Part shown: piece by piece, positions 14,987 to 23,319 of the stretch
Layout of the letters: each line of letters starts with the position of its first letter
Numbering within the stretch: the first letter of the stretch is position 1
Source of the DNA: Hymenobacter nivis
GTDB taxonomy: Bacteria > Bacteroidota > Bacteroidia > Cytophagales > Hymenobacteraceae
Reading direction: 5' to 3'
DNA: 64,000 nucleotides
Assembly (NCBI RefSeq): GCF_003149515.1
Contig: NZ_CP029145.1
Location: 806,001-870,000, forward strand
Notes under the pieces: model-generated
Seen by the model: the letters and a program-made list of their open reading frames with translations, nothing else
Told to the model about the DNA's origin: nothing
Database searches by the model: none
Translations under genes and position numbers: made by a program

Positions 14987-16438
14987 TTACCGGGGCCCTA
15001 GCGAATCGGCCCCCGGCACCGCTGCTGGCGCGTCCAGCACCGAATCGGGTGCGGCCGGGGCTTCCCTGGCTACCTCGAGGGGGGCGGGAGCCTCGTTGGG
15101 CACGGCGGTTTCGGTGTCGGTGGTTGGAATTGCGGCAGGCTCCGTAAACGCCCGGGTCTGCGTTGAGTCGGCCGCGTTTTCATCGTCCGAATCACCCGTT
15201 GGGCTGACGAAAGGGGCCGGCGCCAGTTGCGGGCCCCCTACGCGCACGGGGCCCCAGGCGTGCAGCAAGCTCCAGCCGCCCACACCCAGGCCCGCCGCCA
15301 CGGCCAGCCCGGCCGCTAGCCGCGCCGCGGCCCGGGCCGCCACCGGCAATCGCCAGGGGCCCCGGGTCGGCCGGCGTGCGGATGCCCTGGCGGCTAGCGC
15401 CCGGGGCCCGGCTGGGGCCGCCAGCGCCGCGGGCGTGGGGCTAGCGGGCGCCGCCGCCTGGGCCCGCAGCTGCTCGATGAGGTGCCCCAACTGCTGAATG
15501 CGCTCGTCGAGGGCTTGGTTGCGGGCGGCGGTTTCGGCGCGCCACGCAGTGGCTTGAGTGGCTTGCTGGGGCCGCTCGGCGGGGGCAGGAGCGGGGGCGA
15601 GGGGGCGGGCCAGCTGGGCGCGCAGCTGGGCAAATTCCTGCTCGTGGGCGGCCTGGTGGCGGGCGGCGGCCTGCCGGTGCTGGTGTAGCTCGGCCAGCAG
15701 CTCGCGGCGCAGCTGCTCGTGCTGGGCCAGCGCGGCGGCTGGGGCATCGCCGTAGGGCGGGTCGGCGGGCACGTCGGCCGCCCCTAGCCACTGCCACAGC
15801 TGCCGCGCCTGCTGCATCCAGAAACTGGCCGGGGCCCCCGGCGCCGCGTCAAATTGCTCGGGCGAATTTGATTCTTCCTCCGTGCCAAACGCGGCTTGCC
15901 AGCGCCGGGCCAGGGCCCCCAGCGCCGCTGCATCGAGGGCGTGGACGTCGGCGCGGGCGGTTTGCAGGCGCCGCGGCAGTTGCGCGGGGCCCCGCACGAG
16001 CTGGAAGTCGCCGGCCGATTGGCGCAGGTGCTCCTCGGCCTCGTTGCCGAACGTAACGGGTGTAGCAAATACCGCCGCGCCGGCCAGGAACACCGCGGGC
16101 GCGCCGGGGCCCTGGCTCAGCTCGGTCCCGAGCCAGGCGGCCACGGCGGCGCGTTGCTGCCGGTAGTGGGCGTAGGGGTTGGGGGCCCCGCCGCGGCCCG
16201 CCAGCGGCTGGCCGCTGAGCTGCCAGGCGCCGTGCGCCAGCGCAGGCACCCGCAGCGCACCGCCCTGCGGTACCAGCACCAGCGCCGTGGCCTGTTGCGG
16301 CCGCAGCACCAGCGCATCGATGTCGAGGCCCGCAGGCAGCGCCGCCAGGTTGCCCAGCAGCAGGGTGGTGGGGCCCCCGGCGGCTCCAGCCGCCGCCAGG
16401 GCCGCGTGCACGGCCTCGTACTGTGCCTGTCGGTCCAC
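14987..16438 (-). CDS. NERD-like domain protein with coiled coil and C-terminal membrane segment
   Basis: A 483-residue protein. The N-terminal 120 residues resemble a nuclease-related (NERD) domain: LDIDALVLRPQQATALVLVP, then AWQLSGQPLAG and NPYAHYRQQRAAVAAWLG. An Ala/Gln-rich helical and coiled-coil region follows (about 215-340), then one membrane helix (about 372-393, AARLAAGLAVAAGLGVGGW) and an acidic Pro/Thr-rich tail. NERD proteins are presumed nucleic-acid acting; no clear catalytic pair can be verified here. Very GC- and alanine-rich. An isolated gene. Confidence 0.6.
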   Translation of the reverse strand: MDRQAQYEAVHAALAAAGAAGGPTTLLLGNLAALPAGLDIDALVLRPQQATALVLVPQGGALRVPALAHGAWQLSGQPLAGRGGAPNPYAHYRQQRAAVAAWLGTELSQGPGAPAVFLAGAAVFATPVTFGNEAEEHLRQSAGDFQLVRGPAQLPRRLQTARADVHALDAAALGALARRWQAAFGTEEESNSPEQFDAAPGAPASFWMQQARQLWQWLGAADVPADPPYGDAPAAALAQHEQLRRELLAELHQHRQAAARHQAAHEQEFAQLRAQLARPLAPAPAPAERPQQATQATAWRAETAARNQALDERIQQLGHLIEQLRAQAAAPASPTPAALAAPAGPRALAARASARRPTRGPWRLPVAARAAARLAAGLAVAAGLGVGGWSLLHAWGPVRVGGPQLAPAPFVSPTGDSDDENAADSTQTRAFTEPAAIPTTDTETAVPNEAPAPLEVAREAPAAPDSVLDAPAAVPGADSLGPR

Positions 16439-16579
16439 ATCGGCAAAAGGTGCATACAGGCCAGTGGTACAGCATAGCAGAGGGTGCGCCGGGGCTATTC
16501 GTGGCCGCTACCAGCCCGGCCCTTTGGCTTCGCAAATTTACGGGTTTTGCGGGCGGAAATCGGTGGGCCGTAGCGCGTT

Positions 16580-16739
16580 CCGCCACTAATGCGTAGCGCG
16601 GACTTCAGCTTCGTTGACCTTCGGCTGTAGTCTGCGGCTCTGAACAGTCGCCTAATGATAATCGGTAGGACGAAGCGAGAGCCGGGGCCCAAAACCGAAG
16701 GTCAGCGAAGCTGAAGTCCGCGCTACGCATTAGTGGCGG
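16580..16739. repeat. 160-bp inverted-repeat element overlapping the rsgA 3' end
   Basis: Two 45-bp arms (16580-16624 and 16695-16739; core GCGTAGCGCGGACTTCAGCT) match with one mismatch. The outer end of the right arm encodes the last two residues and the stop of rsgA. The 70-nt centre is non-coding. Confidence 0.85.
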
Positions 16740-17656
16740 TTGTCGTCGTCGGCCAGCATGCTCAAGTAGCTGTCGTAGCGGGGTAGGGCGATGCGGCCGG
16801 CGTCCACGGCTTCGCGCACGGCGCAACCGGGCTCGTGCACATGCTGGCAGTTGTGGAAGCGGCACTGGTTGAGCAGGGCGCGCATTTCGGGGAAGTAGCC
16901 GGCCAGCTCGGCGGGCTTGATGTCGACGATGCCCAGCTCCTTGATGCCGGGCGTGTCGATGATGTAGGTGCCGGGGCGCACTTCCAGCATTTCGGCGAAG
17001 GTGGTGGTGTGCACGCCCTTGTCGGAAAACTGGCTGATTTCGGCCGTTTTGATGTCTAAATCGGGTACCAGGGCGTTGATGAGCGTGCTCTTGCCCACGC
17101 CTGAGTGGCCCGAAAGGAGCGAGGTTTTGCCGTCGAGCAGCGCATCCACGGCCGCCACGCCGGCGCCAGTGCTGGCCGTGCACGCGCGGCTGGCGTAGCC
17201 CAGCGAGCGGTACATGCCGGCAATTTCTTCCTGGTAGGCCAGCCCGTCGGCATCCAGCAAATCGGCCTTGTTGAACACCAGCACCACAGGAATGTGGTAG
17301 GCCTCGGCCGTCACCAAAAACCGGTCGATAAATCCGAACGACGTGGTGGGCGATACGAGCGTGACCACCAGCAGGGCCTGGTCGAGGTTGGCCCCTACAA
17401 TGTGAGCGTGCCCCGTGGTGTGCACCGAGCGCCGCACGATGTAGTTGCGGCGCGGCGCGATGTGCGTAATCACGGCGGTGCCCTCGGCCTGCTGCTCGGG
17501 CTCGAAGGTCACCAGGTCGCCCACGGCCAGCGGGTTGCTCACCTTCAGGTTCTTGATTTTGAACTTGCCCCGCAGCCGGCAGCGGTACAGCTGCTCGGTG
17601 GCCGCGTCGCGCACCACGTACCACGAGCCGGTAGATTTTACAACGGTGCCGGTCAT
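16730..17656 (-). CDS. rsgA: Ribosome small-subunit-dependent GTPase A
   Basis: A 308-residue circularly permuted GTPase that matures the 30S subunit. Order: OB-fold (residues 1-70), then G4 (NKAD, 129-132) before G1 (GHSGVGKS, 183-190) and G3 (DTPG, 234-237), which is the diagnostic permutation. The C-terminal zinc cluster uses Cys265, Cys270, His272 and Cys278. The last residues Arg-His and the TAA stop lie inside a palindromic element, so the original C-terminus was probably slightly different. Confidence 0.97.
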   Translation of the reverse strand: MTGTVVKSTGSWYVVRDAATEQLYRCRLRGKFKIKNLKVSNPLAVGDLVTFEPEQQAEGTAVITHIAPRRNYIVRRSVHTTGHAHIVGANLDQALLVVTLVSPTTSFGFIDRFLVTAEAYHIPVVLVFNKADLLDADGLAYQEEIAGMYRSLGYASRACTASTGAGVAAVDALLDGKTSLLSGHSGVGKSTLINALVPDLDIKTAEISQFSDKGVHTTTFAEMLEVRPGTYIIDTPGIKELGIVDIKPAELAGYFPEMRALLNQCRFHNCQHVHEPGCAVREAVDAGRIALPRYDSYLSMLADDDNRH

Positions 17657-17762
17657 ATAGTAGTTATCAGTTGTTGGTTAACAGTGAGCAGTGAACGGTT
17701 TAGCAGCAAGGGGTTAGCAAACATGAATGAACACTGCTCACTGTTCACTGCTAATTGTTAAC
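17657..17762. repeat. Inverted word array between rsgA and waaA
   Basis: AACAGTGAGCAGTGAAC near 17680 is mirrored by its complement near 17730 (CACTGCTCACTGTTCACTGC), with further degenerate copies of CAGTTGTTGG and AATTGTTAAC. The waaA stop codon lies inside this array. Confidence 0.65.
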
Positions 17763-18988
17763 TGAGAAAGAATGCGCGCCGTGGCCCCGGCCTGCTGGTG
17801 CACGTATTCGAGGGCCTGGTCCTGCATTTTGAGGCGACGCGGCTCGTCGGCCAGCAAGCGGGCGAAGGCCGCCTCCAGCTCGGCGGCGGTGCGCACGGGC
17901 GTAGCGCAGCCCAGCGCCACCAGGTCCACGGCCTCCTGGAACTTGCCGTAGGTGGGCCCGAAAAACAGCGGCAGGCCGAAGGCCGCGGCTTCCAAGGTGT
18001 TGTGCAGCCCCTTGCTAAACGCCCCGCCGACGTAGGCAAACTGCCCGAACCGGTAGAGCTGGCTGAGCAGCCCCACGTTGTCGAACAGCAGCAGCCGGGC
18101 CCCCGCCACGGTGCCGGCTTCGGCCTGCGAGTAGCGCAGCACCTGCCCCGGCAGCACGGCCTCAATTTGCGCCAGGTGGTTTTCCGTGATTTCGTGGGGG
18201 GCCAGCAGCACCCGAATTTGGCCGGCGTAGCGGCGTAGCAGGGGCCCCAGGGCGGGTAGGTCTTCGGGCCAGGCGCTGCCCACCACCAGCACCGGGGCCC
18301 CGTCGGCCACAAAGGCTTCCACGAGTGGCAGCGGGCGCGGCGGGGCCAGGGCGGTGGCCGCCACGGTGTCGAAGCGGGTGTCGCCGGTCACGCTTACGCG
18401 GGTTAGGCCGTGCTGGCGCAGCAGGGCGGCCGAGGCCTGGTTTTGGGTGAAAATGTGCGAAAGCTGACCCAGAATGCCCCGAAAAAACCCGCCCCAAGGC
18501 TTAAAAAACACCTGCTCGGGCCGAAAAATGGCCGATACCACCACGGCCGGCACGCCCAGCCGCCGCGTTTCCGTCAGGAAGTGGTACCAGAATTCGTACT
18601 TCACAAATACTGCCAGCTGCGGCTGCACCGCGTCGAGGAAGGCGCGGGCATTGGCCCGGGTGTCCAGCGGCAGATAGAAAATGTAGTCGGCCCCCGGCCA
18701 GTCCTTCCGCACCGCGTAGCCCGAGGGCGAGAAAAACGTGAGCACGATTTTCGTGTCCGGGTGGGCCCGGCGGTAGGCCTCCATCAGCGGGCGCCCCTGC
18801 TCGAATTCGCCTAGCGAAGCGCAGTGGTACCACACCCGCGGGGCCCCGTCGGCAGCCAGCGCCGCGCCGATGCGCGGCAGCAGCCCGCGCCGCCCGGCCA
18901 CCCAGGCCGCCGCTTTGGGCACAAAGGGCGCGGCCAGCCGCAGCAGCAGCGCGTAGCAAAAAAGGGCGAAGTCGTAGAGCAGCGTCAA
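17738..18988 (-). CDS. waaA: 3-deoxy-D-manno-octulosonic acid (Kdo) transferase
   Basis: About 416 residues. This GT30 enzyme adds Kdo to lipid A at the inner membrane. An N-terminal hydrophobic anchor (LLYDFALFCYALLLRLAAPF) precedes GPRVWYHCASLGEFEQG-like sequence, FVKYEFWYHF, and the donor-binding GGAFSKGLHNTLEAAAFG.P. No ATG lies near the conserved start. The proposed start is a TTG at 18988 (MTLLYDF), just inside the terminator of the upstream gene; a longer frame would run through that terminator. The C-terminal LTISSEQ is encoded by intergenic word-array DNA. Confidence 0.9.
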   Translation of the reverse strand: MTLLYDFALFCYALLLRLAAPFVPKAAAWVAGRRGLLPRIGAALAADGAPRVWYHCASLGEFEQGRPLMEAYRRAHPDTKIVLTFFSPSGYAVRKDWPGADYIFYLPLDTRANARAFLDAVQPQLAVFVKYEFWYHFLTETRRLGVPAVVVSAIFRPEQVFFKPWGGFFRGILGQLSHIFTQNQASAALLRQHGLTRVSVTGDTRFDTVAATALAPPRPLPLVEAFVADGAPVLVVGSAWPEDLPALGPLLRRYAGQIRVLLAPHEITENHLAQIEAVLPGQVLRYSQAEAGTVAGARLLLFDNVGLLSQLYRFGQFAYVGGAFSKGLHNTLEAAAFGLPLFFGPTYGKFQEAVDLVALGCATPVRTAAELEAAFARLLADEPRRLKMQDQALEYVHQQAGATARILSQLTISSEQ

Positions 18989-19007
18989 GGCCGCGAAATT
19001 ACGGCTG

Positions 19008-19047
19008 AAAAAAAAAGCGGACGGAGCCAGGGGCCCATCCGCTTTTT
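19008..19047 (-). terminator. Terminator of the peroxiredoxin gene
   Basis: On the minus strand AAAGCGGA pairs with TCCGCTTT around a GC-rich loop and is followed by a run of nine T. It lies 25-65 nt after the peroxiredoxin stop. Confidence 0.75.
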
Positions 19048-19071
19048 CGGCGTCAAAAAAAACCGGCGCAT

Positions 19072-19671
19072 TTACCGGGTGGGGTTCAGGGCGGCCTCGC
19101 CCTCGCGCCAGTCGGCGGGGCAAAGGGCCCCGTGCTGCTCGTAGTGCTGGAGGGCGTCGACCATGCGCAGGGCCTCGTGGGTGCTGCGGCCCAGGGGCCC
19201 GTCGTTCACCGACTGGTGGCGCACAATGCCGTCGCGGTCAATGAGAAACAGGCCGCGGTTGCTGGTGGGCGTGCCTACAAAACTCATCTCGCCCTGCTCG
19301 TTGTAGTCGTAGTGGCCGGCCAGCATGTCGTAGTTAGCCGCAATGGTTTTGGTGGCGTCGGCCACCAGCGGGTAGGTCACGCCCATGATGCCGCCCTGGT
19401 CGCGGGGCTGCCGCAGCCAGGCGCGGTGGCTCTGGTGGCTGTCGGTGCTGCACGCCACCACAGCCACGTTGCGCGCCTCAAACTTGGGCAGCAGGTTCTG
19501 AAAAGCCAGGATTTCGGTGGGGCACAGCAGCGAAAAGTCGGCTGGGTAAAAGTAAAAGAGCACGTGCATCTTGCCCAGGTAGCGGTCGAGCGAAAAGTCG
19601 TTCTCAATATCGCCGTCGATAACGGCCGTGGCCCGGAAAGAAGGGGCGCGCTTGCCCACGAGAACTGCCAT
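19072..19671 (-). CDS. Typical 2-Cys peroxiredoxin (AhpC/Prx1 type)
   Basis: A 199-residue cytosolic thiol peroxidase. Peroxidatic Cys50 is in DFSLLCPTE (usual DFTFVCPTE) and the resolving Cys184 is in GALCPADW. The catalytic environment YPADF and a distal Arg in the HQSHRAW region are present. It reduces peroxides using thioredoxin or AhpF; no reductase gene is adjacent. The GGLG and YF motifs linked to overoxidation sensitivity are not evident. It has its own terminator. Confidence 0.93.
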   Translation of the reverse strand: MAVLVGKRAPSFRATAVIDGDIENDFSLDRYLGKMHVLFYFYPADFSLLCPTEILAFQNLLPKFEARNVAVVACSTDSHQSHRAWLRQPRDQGGIMGVTYPLVADATKTIAANYDMLAGHYDYNEQGEMSFVGTPTSNRGLFLIDRDGIVRHQSVNDGPLGRSTHEALRMVDALQHYEQHGALCPADWREGEAALNPTR

Positions 19672-19834
19672 TTAATTAAATATGAAGATGTAGGGGAATG
19701 TGAAGATGTGGGAGCGCGTAAAGATGTGGGAGAATGCGAAAAGCGTTTGATTACGGAAAAAAGAAAAGGAAGGGGGCAATAATAATTACTCATTCCGTAC
19801 ATTTCTCCACATTTAATCATGTTCCCCACATTTT
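19672..19834. repeat. Inverted word array between the hydratase and peroxiredoxin genes
   Basis: Repeated GAAGATGTGGGAG-like words (19682-19735) face complementary CCACATTT/CCCCACATTTT words (19803-19835). Non-coding and AT-richer than its neighbours. The same word type occurs at 36.4 kb. Confidence 0.6.
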
Positions 19835-20611
19835 CTACCGGCCGGTAAATTCGGGTGCCCGCTTCTCCAAAAAGGCCGCCATGCCCTCGCGCTGGTCCCC
19901 CGAGGCGAAGGTGAGGTAGTAGTTGCGCCGCTCGAACTGCAGGCCCGCGGCCAGGTGGCTTTCGAAAGCGTAGTTCACGGCTTCCTTGGCCAGGCGCACG
20001 GCTACCGGCGGCTGGGCCGCAATGTGCCCCGCCAGCCGGAAGGCCTCCTCCAAATGCTGACCGGCGGGCACCACGCGGTTCACCAGGCCCAGGCGCAGGG
20101 CCTCGGTGGCCGCAATAAAGTCGCCGGTGAGCACCATTTCCATGGCCTTGGCCTTGCCCACGGCGCGGGCCAGGCGCTGGGTGCCGCCGCCGCCGGGCAG
20201 CGTACCCAGCCGGATTTCGGGCTGCCCAAACTGCGCCGTTTCGGCCGCCACAATCAGGTCGCAGGCCAGGGCCAGCTCGCAGCCGCCGCCTAGGGCGAAG
20301 CCCGCCACGGCGGCCACCAGCGGTTTGCGCATGAGCCGCAGCTGGTCCCAAAACGTTACGTGGTCGGCCAGCAGCATGTCCACCGGGCTCTTGCCGGCCA
20401 TGGCCCGGATGTCGGCCCCCGCAGCAAACGCCCGGTCATTGCCCGTGATGACCACCGCGCGCACCGCCGCGTCGGCGTCCAGGGCCCCCAGTGCGTCGCG
20501 GATTTCGTGCATCAGGGTCAGGTTCAAGGCGTTCAGCTCCTTCGGGCGGTTGAGTTGAAGTAGCGCCACGCCCGGCCGGGCCTGGGGCGTAACGAGGAGA
20601 AATTCGGGCAT
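19835..20611 (-). CDS. Enoyl-CoA hydratase/isomerase family protein
   Basis: A 258-residue crotonase-fold enzyme. Oxyanion-hole motifs are NDRAFAAGADIRAM (about 55-70) and GFALGGGCELALACD (about 99-113). Catalytic positions resemble short-chain enoyl-CoA hydratase: Glu in GGGCELAL and Glu in QPEIRLGTLPGGGGTQRL. It probably acts in fatty-acid or phenylacetate-type beta-oxidation; no pathway partner is adjacent. The start MPEFLLVTP was chosen because upstream in-frame sequence belongs to a palindromic repeat. Confidence 0.93.
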   Translation of the reverse strand: MPEFLLVTPQARPGVALLQLNRPKELNALNLTLMHEIRDALGALDADAAVRAVVITGNDRAFAAGADIRAMAGKSPVDMLLADHVTFWDQLRLMRKPLVAAVAGFALGGGCELALACDLIVAAETAQFGQPEIRLGTLPGGGGTQRLARAVGKAKAMEMVLTGDFIAATEALRLGLVNRVVPAGQHLEEAFRLAGHIAAQPPVAVRLAKEAVNYAFESHLAAGLQFERRNYYLTFASGDQREGMAAFLEKRAPEFTGR

Positions 20612-20649
20612 AGTAAAAGAAGTAAAAGTGCGGGCCCGGGGTAGGCCGC

Positions 20650-20760
20650 CGACTTTTCGCCGGCTGCCCGCCAACCGTTGCGCCAAGTTGAACGGGTGGC
20701 CTGGGGCCCCAAAGGTCGCTCCAGGGCCCCCAGCAATTACCGGGCAGCCGGCAAAAGTCG
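20650..20760. repeat. Palindromic intergenic repeat, family 3, copy A
   Basis: The left arm CGACTTTTCGCCGGCTGCCC (20650-20670) and its near complement (20741-20760) enclose a centre with CCAACCGTTGCG and CAGCAATTACCGGGC. The same words recur in order in the copy at 37.1 kb. Confidence 0.75.
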
Positions 20761-20865
20761 CCCGGCCCATTGTGTACCGGGCCTGAATTAATTACCCATT
20801 AAGTTGGGCGCAACAACCTTATTATTAAAAAGAAAGCTGATGGCTATCAGTTAAAGGCTCAATAT

Positions 20866-22116
20866 TTACCGGCATACAAACTGAAAGGTGCTGCGCGTAC
20901 GCTGCTCCAATAGCAGTTCGCGGCCTCCGGTAAGGCGGGCCACGCTGGCCGCATCGTAGTTTTTGATGGTAAAGATCGTAAGATCAGCGTTGTAGTGTAC
21001 CCGAAACTGACCGGCCAGCAGGCCCAGTAGCTGCTGCACGCGGCGCTCCGAGAAATCGGTGCACACCGAAAAGCTGATGGCCGAGTTTTGCATCAGGTTG
21101 ATTTTGAGCCGCGCCTGTGCCAGGGCCCCAAAAATCACTTCCAGATTTTCCTCCGAAATAAACGCGAAATCCTTACTCTCAAAAGAGAGCAGGCACTGCC
21201 CCGTTTTGCGGATGAAGGCCGGCGCCAGCGCTGGGTGCTGGCAGTCATGGATGAGCGTGCCGGGGGCCCCGGGGTCCAGGAACGAGCGCACCTGCAGCGG
21301 AATGCCGCGCTCGGCCAGCGGCTTCAGCGTTTTGGGGTGAATGACGCTGGCCCCGTAGTAGGCCATTTCAATGGTTTCCTGGTAGCTGATTTCTGGGTAG
21401 CGTACCGCGTCGGGGAAAATCTTGGGGTCGGCGCTGAGCAGCCCGGCCACGTCCTTCCAAATTGTTACCGACTCAGCCCCCAGGCAATACGCAAAAATAG
21501 CGGCCGAGTAATCGGAGCCCTCGCGGCCCAGTGTAGTAGTGAGGCCCCCGGCCGTGCCGCCCACAAAGCCCTGCGTGACGATGGGCCCCTGGGCCAGTAG
21601 CGCCGGTAGGGCGGCCTGCACCAGCCGCTCGGTGGCCGGCCAGTCCACGCGGCCCTCGCGCCAGGTGCGGTCGGTGCGCACCAAGGGGCGGCAGTCGAGC
21701 CACCGGGCCCCCAGCGCCTGCGCCACCAGCTGCGAGGCCAACAGCTCGCCGTAGCTCACAATTTGGTCGTACTGTCGGTCGTAGTGGTCGGGATTGACGC
21801 CGGCCAGCTGCTCGCGCAAATCGTGCAGCGTTTGCTGCCAGGGCCCCGGAGCGGTACCGGGGCCCACCAGCGCTTCGGCGGTGGCGGCGTGAAAGTCGCG
21901 CACGGCCCCTAGCGGCGCATCGTAGGGCTGGCCGCGGTGGGCAAGGTCGAAAATCTCCTCCAGCGCGTTGGTCGTTTTGCCCATCGCCGACACCACCACG
22001 AGCAGGGGCCGGCCCGCGGCCGTGGCTTCCACAATTCGCTGGAGGTTGAGAATAGCCGCCGCGTCCTTCACCGAAGCGCCGCCGAATTTGTAAACCAGGG
22101 GGGAATGTGCTGCCAT
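20866..22116 (-). CDS. lysC: Aspartate kinase
   Basis: A 416-residue monofunctional aspartokinase, the first step to Lys, Thr and Met. The N-terminal KFGGASVKD (residues 10-18; usual KFGGTSV) binds ATP. The amino-acid kinase core has VVVSAMGKTTNALE, GFVGGT.GGLTTTLGREGSDYSAA and ASVIHPKTLKP. The C-terminal about 130 residues form an ACT region (INLMQNSAISFSVCTD). It is divergent from fbp across about 90 bp. A TAnnTTTG motif ends 7 nt before the ATG, suggesting a leaderless mRNA. Confidence 0.96.
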   Translation of the reverse strand: MAAHSPLVYKFGGASVKDAAAILNLQRIVEATAAGRPLLVVVSAMGKTTNALEEIFDLAHRGQPYDAPLGAVRDFHAATAEALVGPGTAPGPWQQTLHDLREQLAGVNPDHYDRQYDQIVSYGELLASQLVAQALGARWLDCRPLVRTDRTWREGRVDWPATERLVQAALPALLAQGPIVTQGFVGGTAGGLTTTLGREGSDYSAAIFAYCLGAESVTIWKDVAGLLSADPKIFPDAVRYPEISYQETIEMAYYGASVIHPKTLKPLAERGIPLQVRSFLDPGAPGTLIHDCQHPALAPAFIRKTGQCLLSFESKDFAFISEENLEVIFGALAQARLKINLMQNSAISFSVCTDFSERRVQQLLGLLAGQFRVHYNADLTIFTIKNYDAASVARLTGGRELLLEQRTRSTFQFVCR

Positions 22117-22123
22117 AGGGCCC

Positions 22124-22131
22124 CAAAAGTA
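22124..22131 (-). promoter_or_regulatory. -7 promoter motif TACTTTTG abutting lysC
   Basis: It matches TAnnTTTG and ends 7 nt before the lysC ATG. Confidence 0.4.
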
Positions 22132-22164
22132 GGGCCGTAGGTGCGCAGGCGGGCAAAATCACCC

Positions 22165-22172
22165 TAGCTTTG
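22165..22172 (+). promoter_or_regulatory. -7 promoter motif TAGCTTTG for fbp
   Basis: Consensus TAnnTTTG 35 nt before the fbp ATG, in the divergent lysC-fbp gap. Confidence 0.4.
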
Positions 22173-22207
22173 CGCGTACCACTTGCCCCTGAGACTTTTC
22201 GCTTATT

Positions 22208-23221
22208 ATGGACCACAACAAAATGGCCCTGCCCGTCGGCGCCACCCTCGACCGCTTCATCATGCGCAAGCAGGAGGATTTTCCCTACGCCACCGGGGAG
22301 CTCTCGCAGCTGCTGCGCGACATTGCGCTGGCTGCTAAAATCGTGAACCGCGAAATCAACCGCTCGGGTCTCATCGACATCGCCGGGGCCTATGGCAGCC
22401 AAAACGTGCAGGGCGAGGACCAGCAGAAGCTTGATGTGGTGGCCAACATCCGCTTCATCCGGGCCCTGCGCAACGGCGGCGAAGTGTGCACCATCATCTC
22501 GGAAGAGGACGAGGACATGATCCAGACCGGCAACGTGCAGGGCAAGTACGTGGTGGCCATCGACCCGCTCGACGGCTCGTCGAACATCGACGTGAACGTG
22601 AGCATCGGTACTATTTTTAGCATCTACCGGCGCATGTCGCCCACCGGCCTCGACGGCACCACCGCCGACTGCCTCCAGCCCGGTACCCACCAGGTGGCCG
22701 CTGGCTACATCATCTACGGCTGTAGCACCATGCTCGTGTACACGACCGGCAACGGCGTGAACGGCTTTACCTACGAGCCCTCGCTGGGCGAATTTTTCCT
22801 CTCGCACCCCAACATCCAAACGCCCGCCACCGGCACCGTTTATTCCGTCAATGAGGGCTGCTCCGAGTTGTTCGAGGCCGGCGTAACGGCCTTCGTGCGT
22901 CAGTGCAAAGAGCGGCACTTCTCGGCCCGCTACGTTGGCTCGCTGGTGGCCGATTTCCACCGCAACCTGCTCAAGGGGGGCATCTATTTCTACCCCGCCA
23001 CCACCAAAAGCCCTGGCGGCAAGCTGCGCCTCATGTACGAGTGCAACCCGCTGGCCTTCATCGTGGAGCAGGCCGGTGGCAAAAGCTCAAGCGGTACCCG
23101 CCGCACCATGGAAATCGAGCCCCAGGCGCTGCACGAGCGCTGCCCCGTTTTCATCGGCAGCAAAGAGCTGGTGGAAGAAGCCGAGCGGCTAATCGCCGAA
23201 AGCGCCGGGGCCCCGGCGTAG
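22208..23221 (+). CDS. fbp: Class I fructose-1,6-bisphosphatase
   Basis: A 337-residue FBPase, the irreversible gluconeogenic step. The metal-binding motif [21 protein letters not shown] is intact, as are the preceding IISEEDED and the substrate-binding [22 protein letters not shown]. Full family length. It is monocistronic, with a TAnnTTTG promoter motif upstream and a strong terminator downstream shared with the convergent DUF5606 gene. Confidence 0.98.
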   Translation: MDHNKMALPVGATLDRFIMRKQEDFPYATGELSQLLRDIALAAKIVNREINRSGLIDIAGAYGSQNVQGEDQQKLDVVANIRFIRALRNGGEVCTIISEEDEDMIQTGNVQGKYVVAIDPLDGSSNIDVNVSIGTIFSIYRRMSPTGLDGTTADCLQPGTHQVAAGYIIYGCSTMLVYTTGNGVNGFTYEPSLGEFFLSHPNIQTPATGTVYSVNEGCSELFEAGVTAFVRQCKERHFSARYVGSLVADFHRNLLKGGIYFYPATTKSPGGKLRLMYECNPLAFIVEQAGGKSSSGTRRTMEIEPQALHERCPVFIGSKELVEEAERLIAESAGAPA

Positions 23222-23245
23222 CCCCAGCGGCTCTCCAATAAAAAA

Positions 23246-23284
23246 ACAAAAAGCCCTGCTGGGTATCCAGCAGGGCTTTTTGTT
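23246..23284. terminator. Bidirectional terminator between fbp and the DUF5606 gene
   Basis: The stem AAGCCCTGCTGG / CCAGCAGGGCTT with loop GTAT is flanked by A and T runs on both sides and serves two convergent genes. Confidence 0.9.
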
Positions 23285-23319
23285 AAGTTACAGCAACGGC
23301 CGCCGCCCGTGGGCAAGGC

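Noticed and set aside
21473..22960. 495-codon minus-strand frame across lysC and fbp
   Set aside because: It is the wrong frame in lysC and antisense to fbp; no motif.
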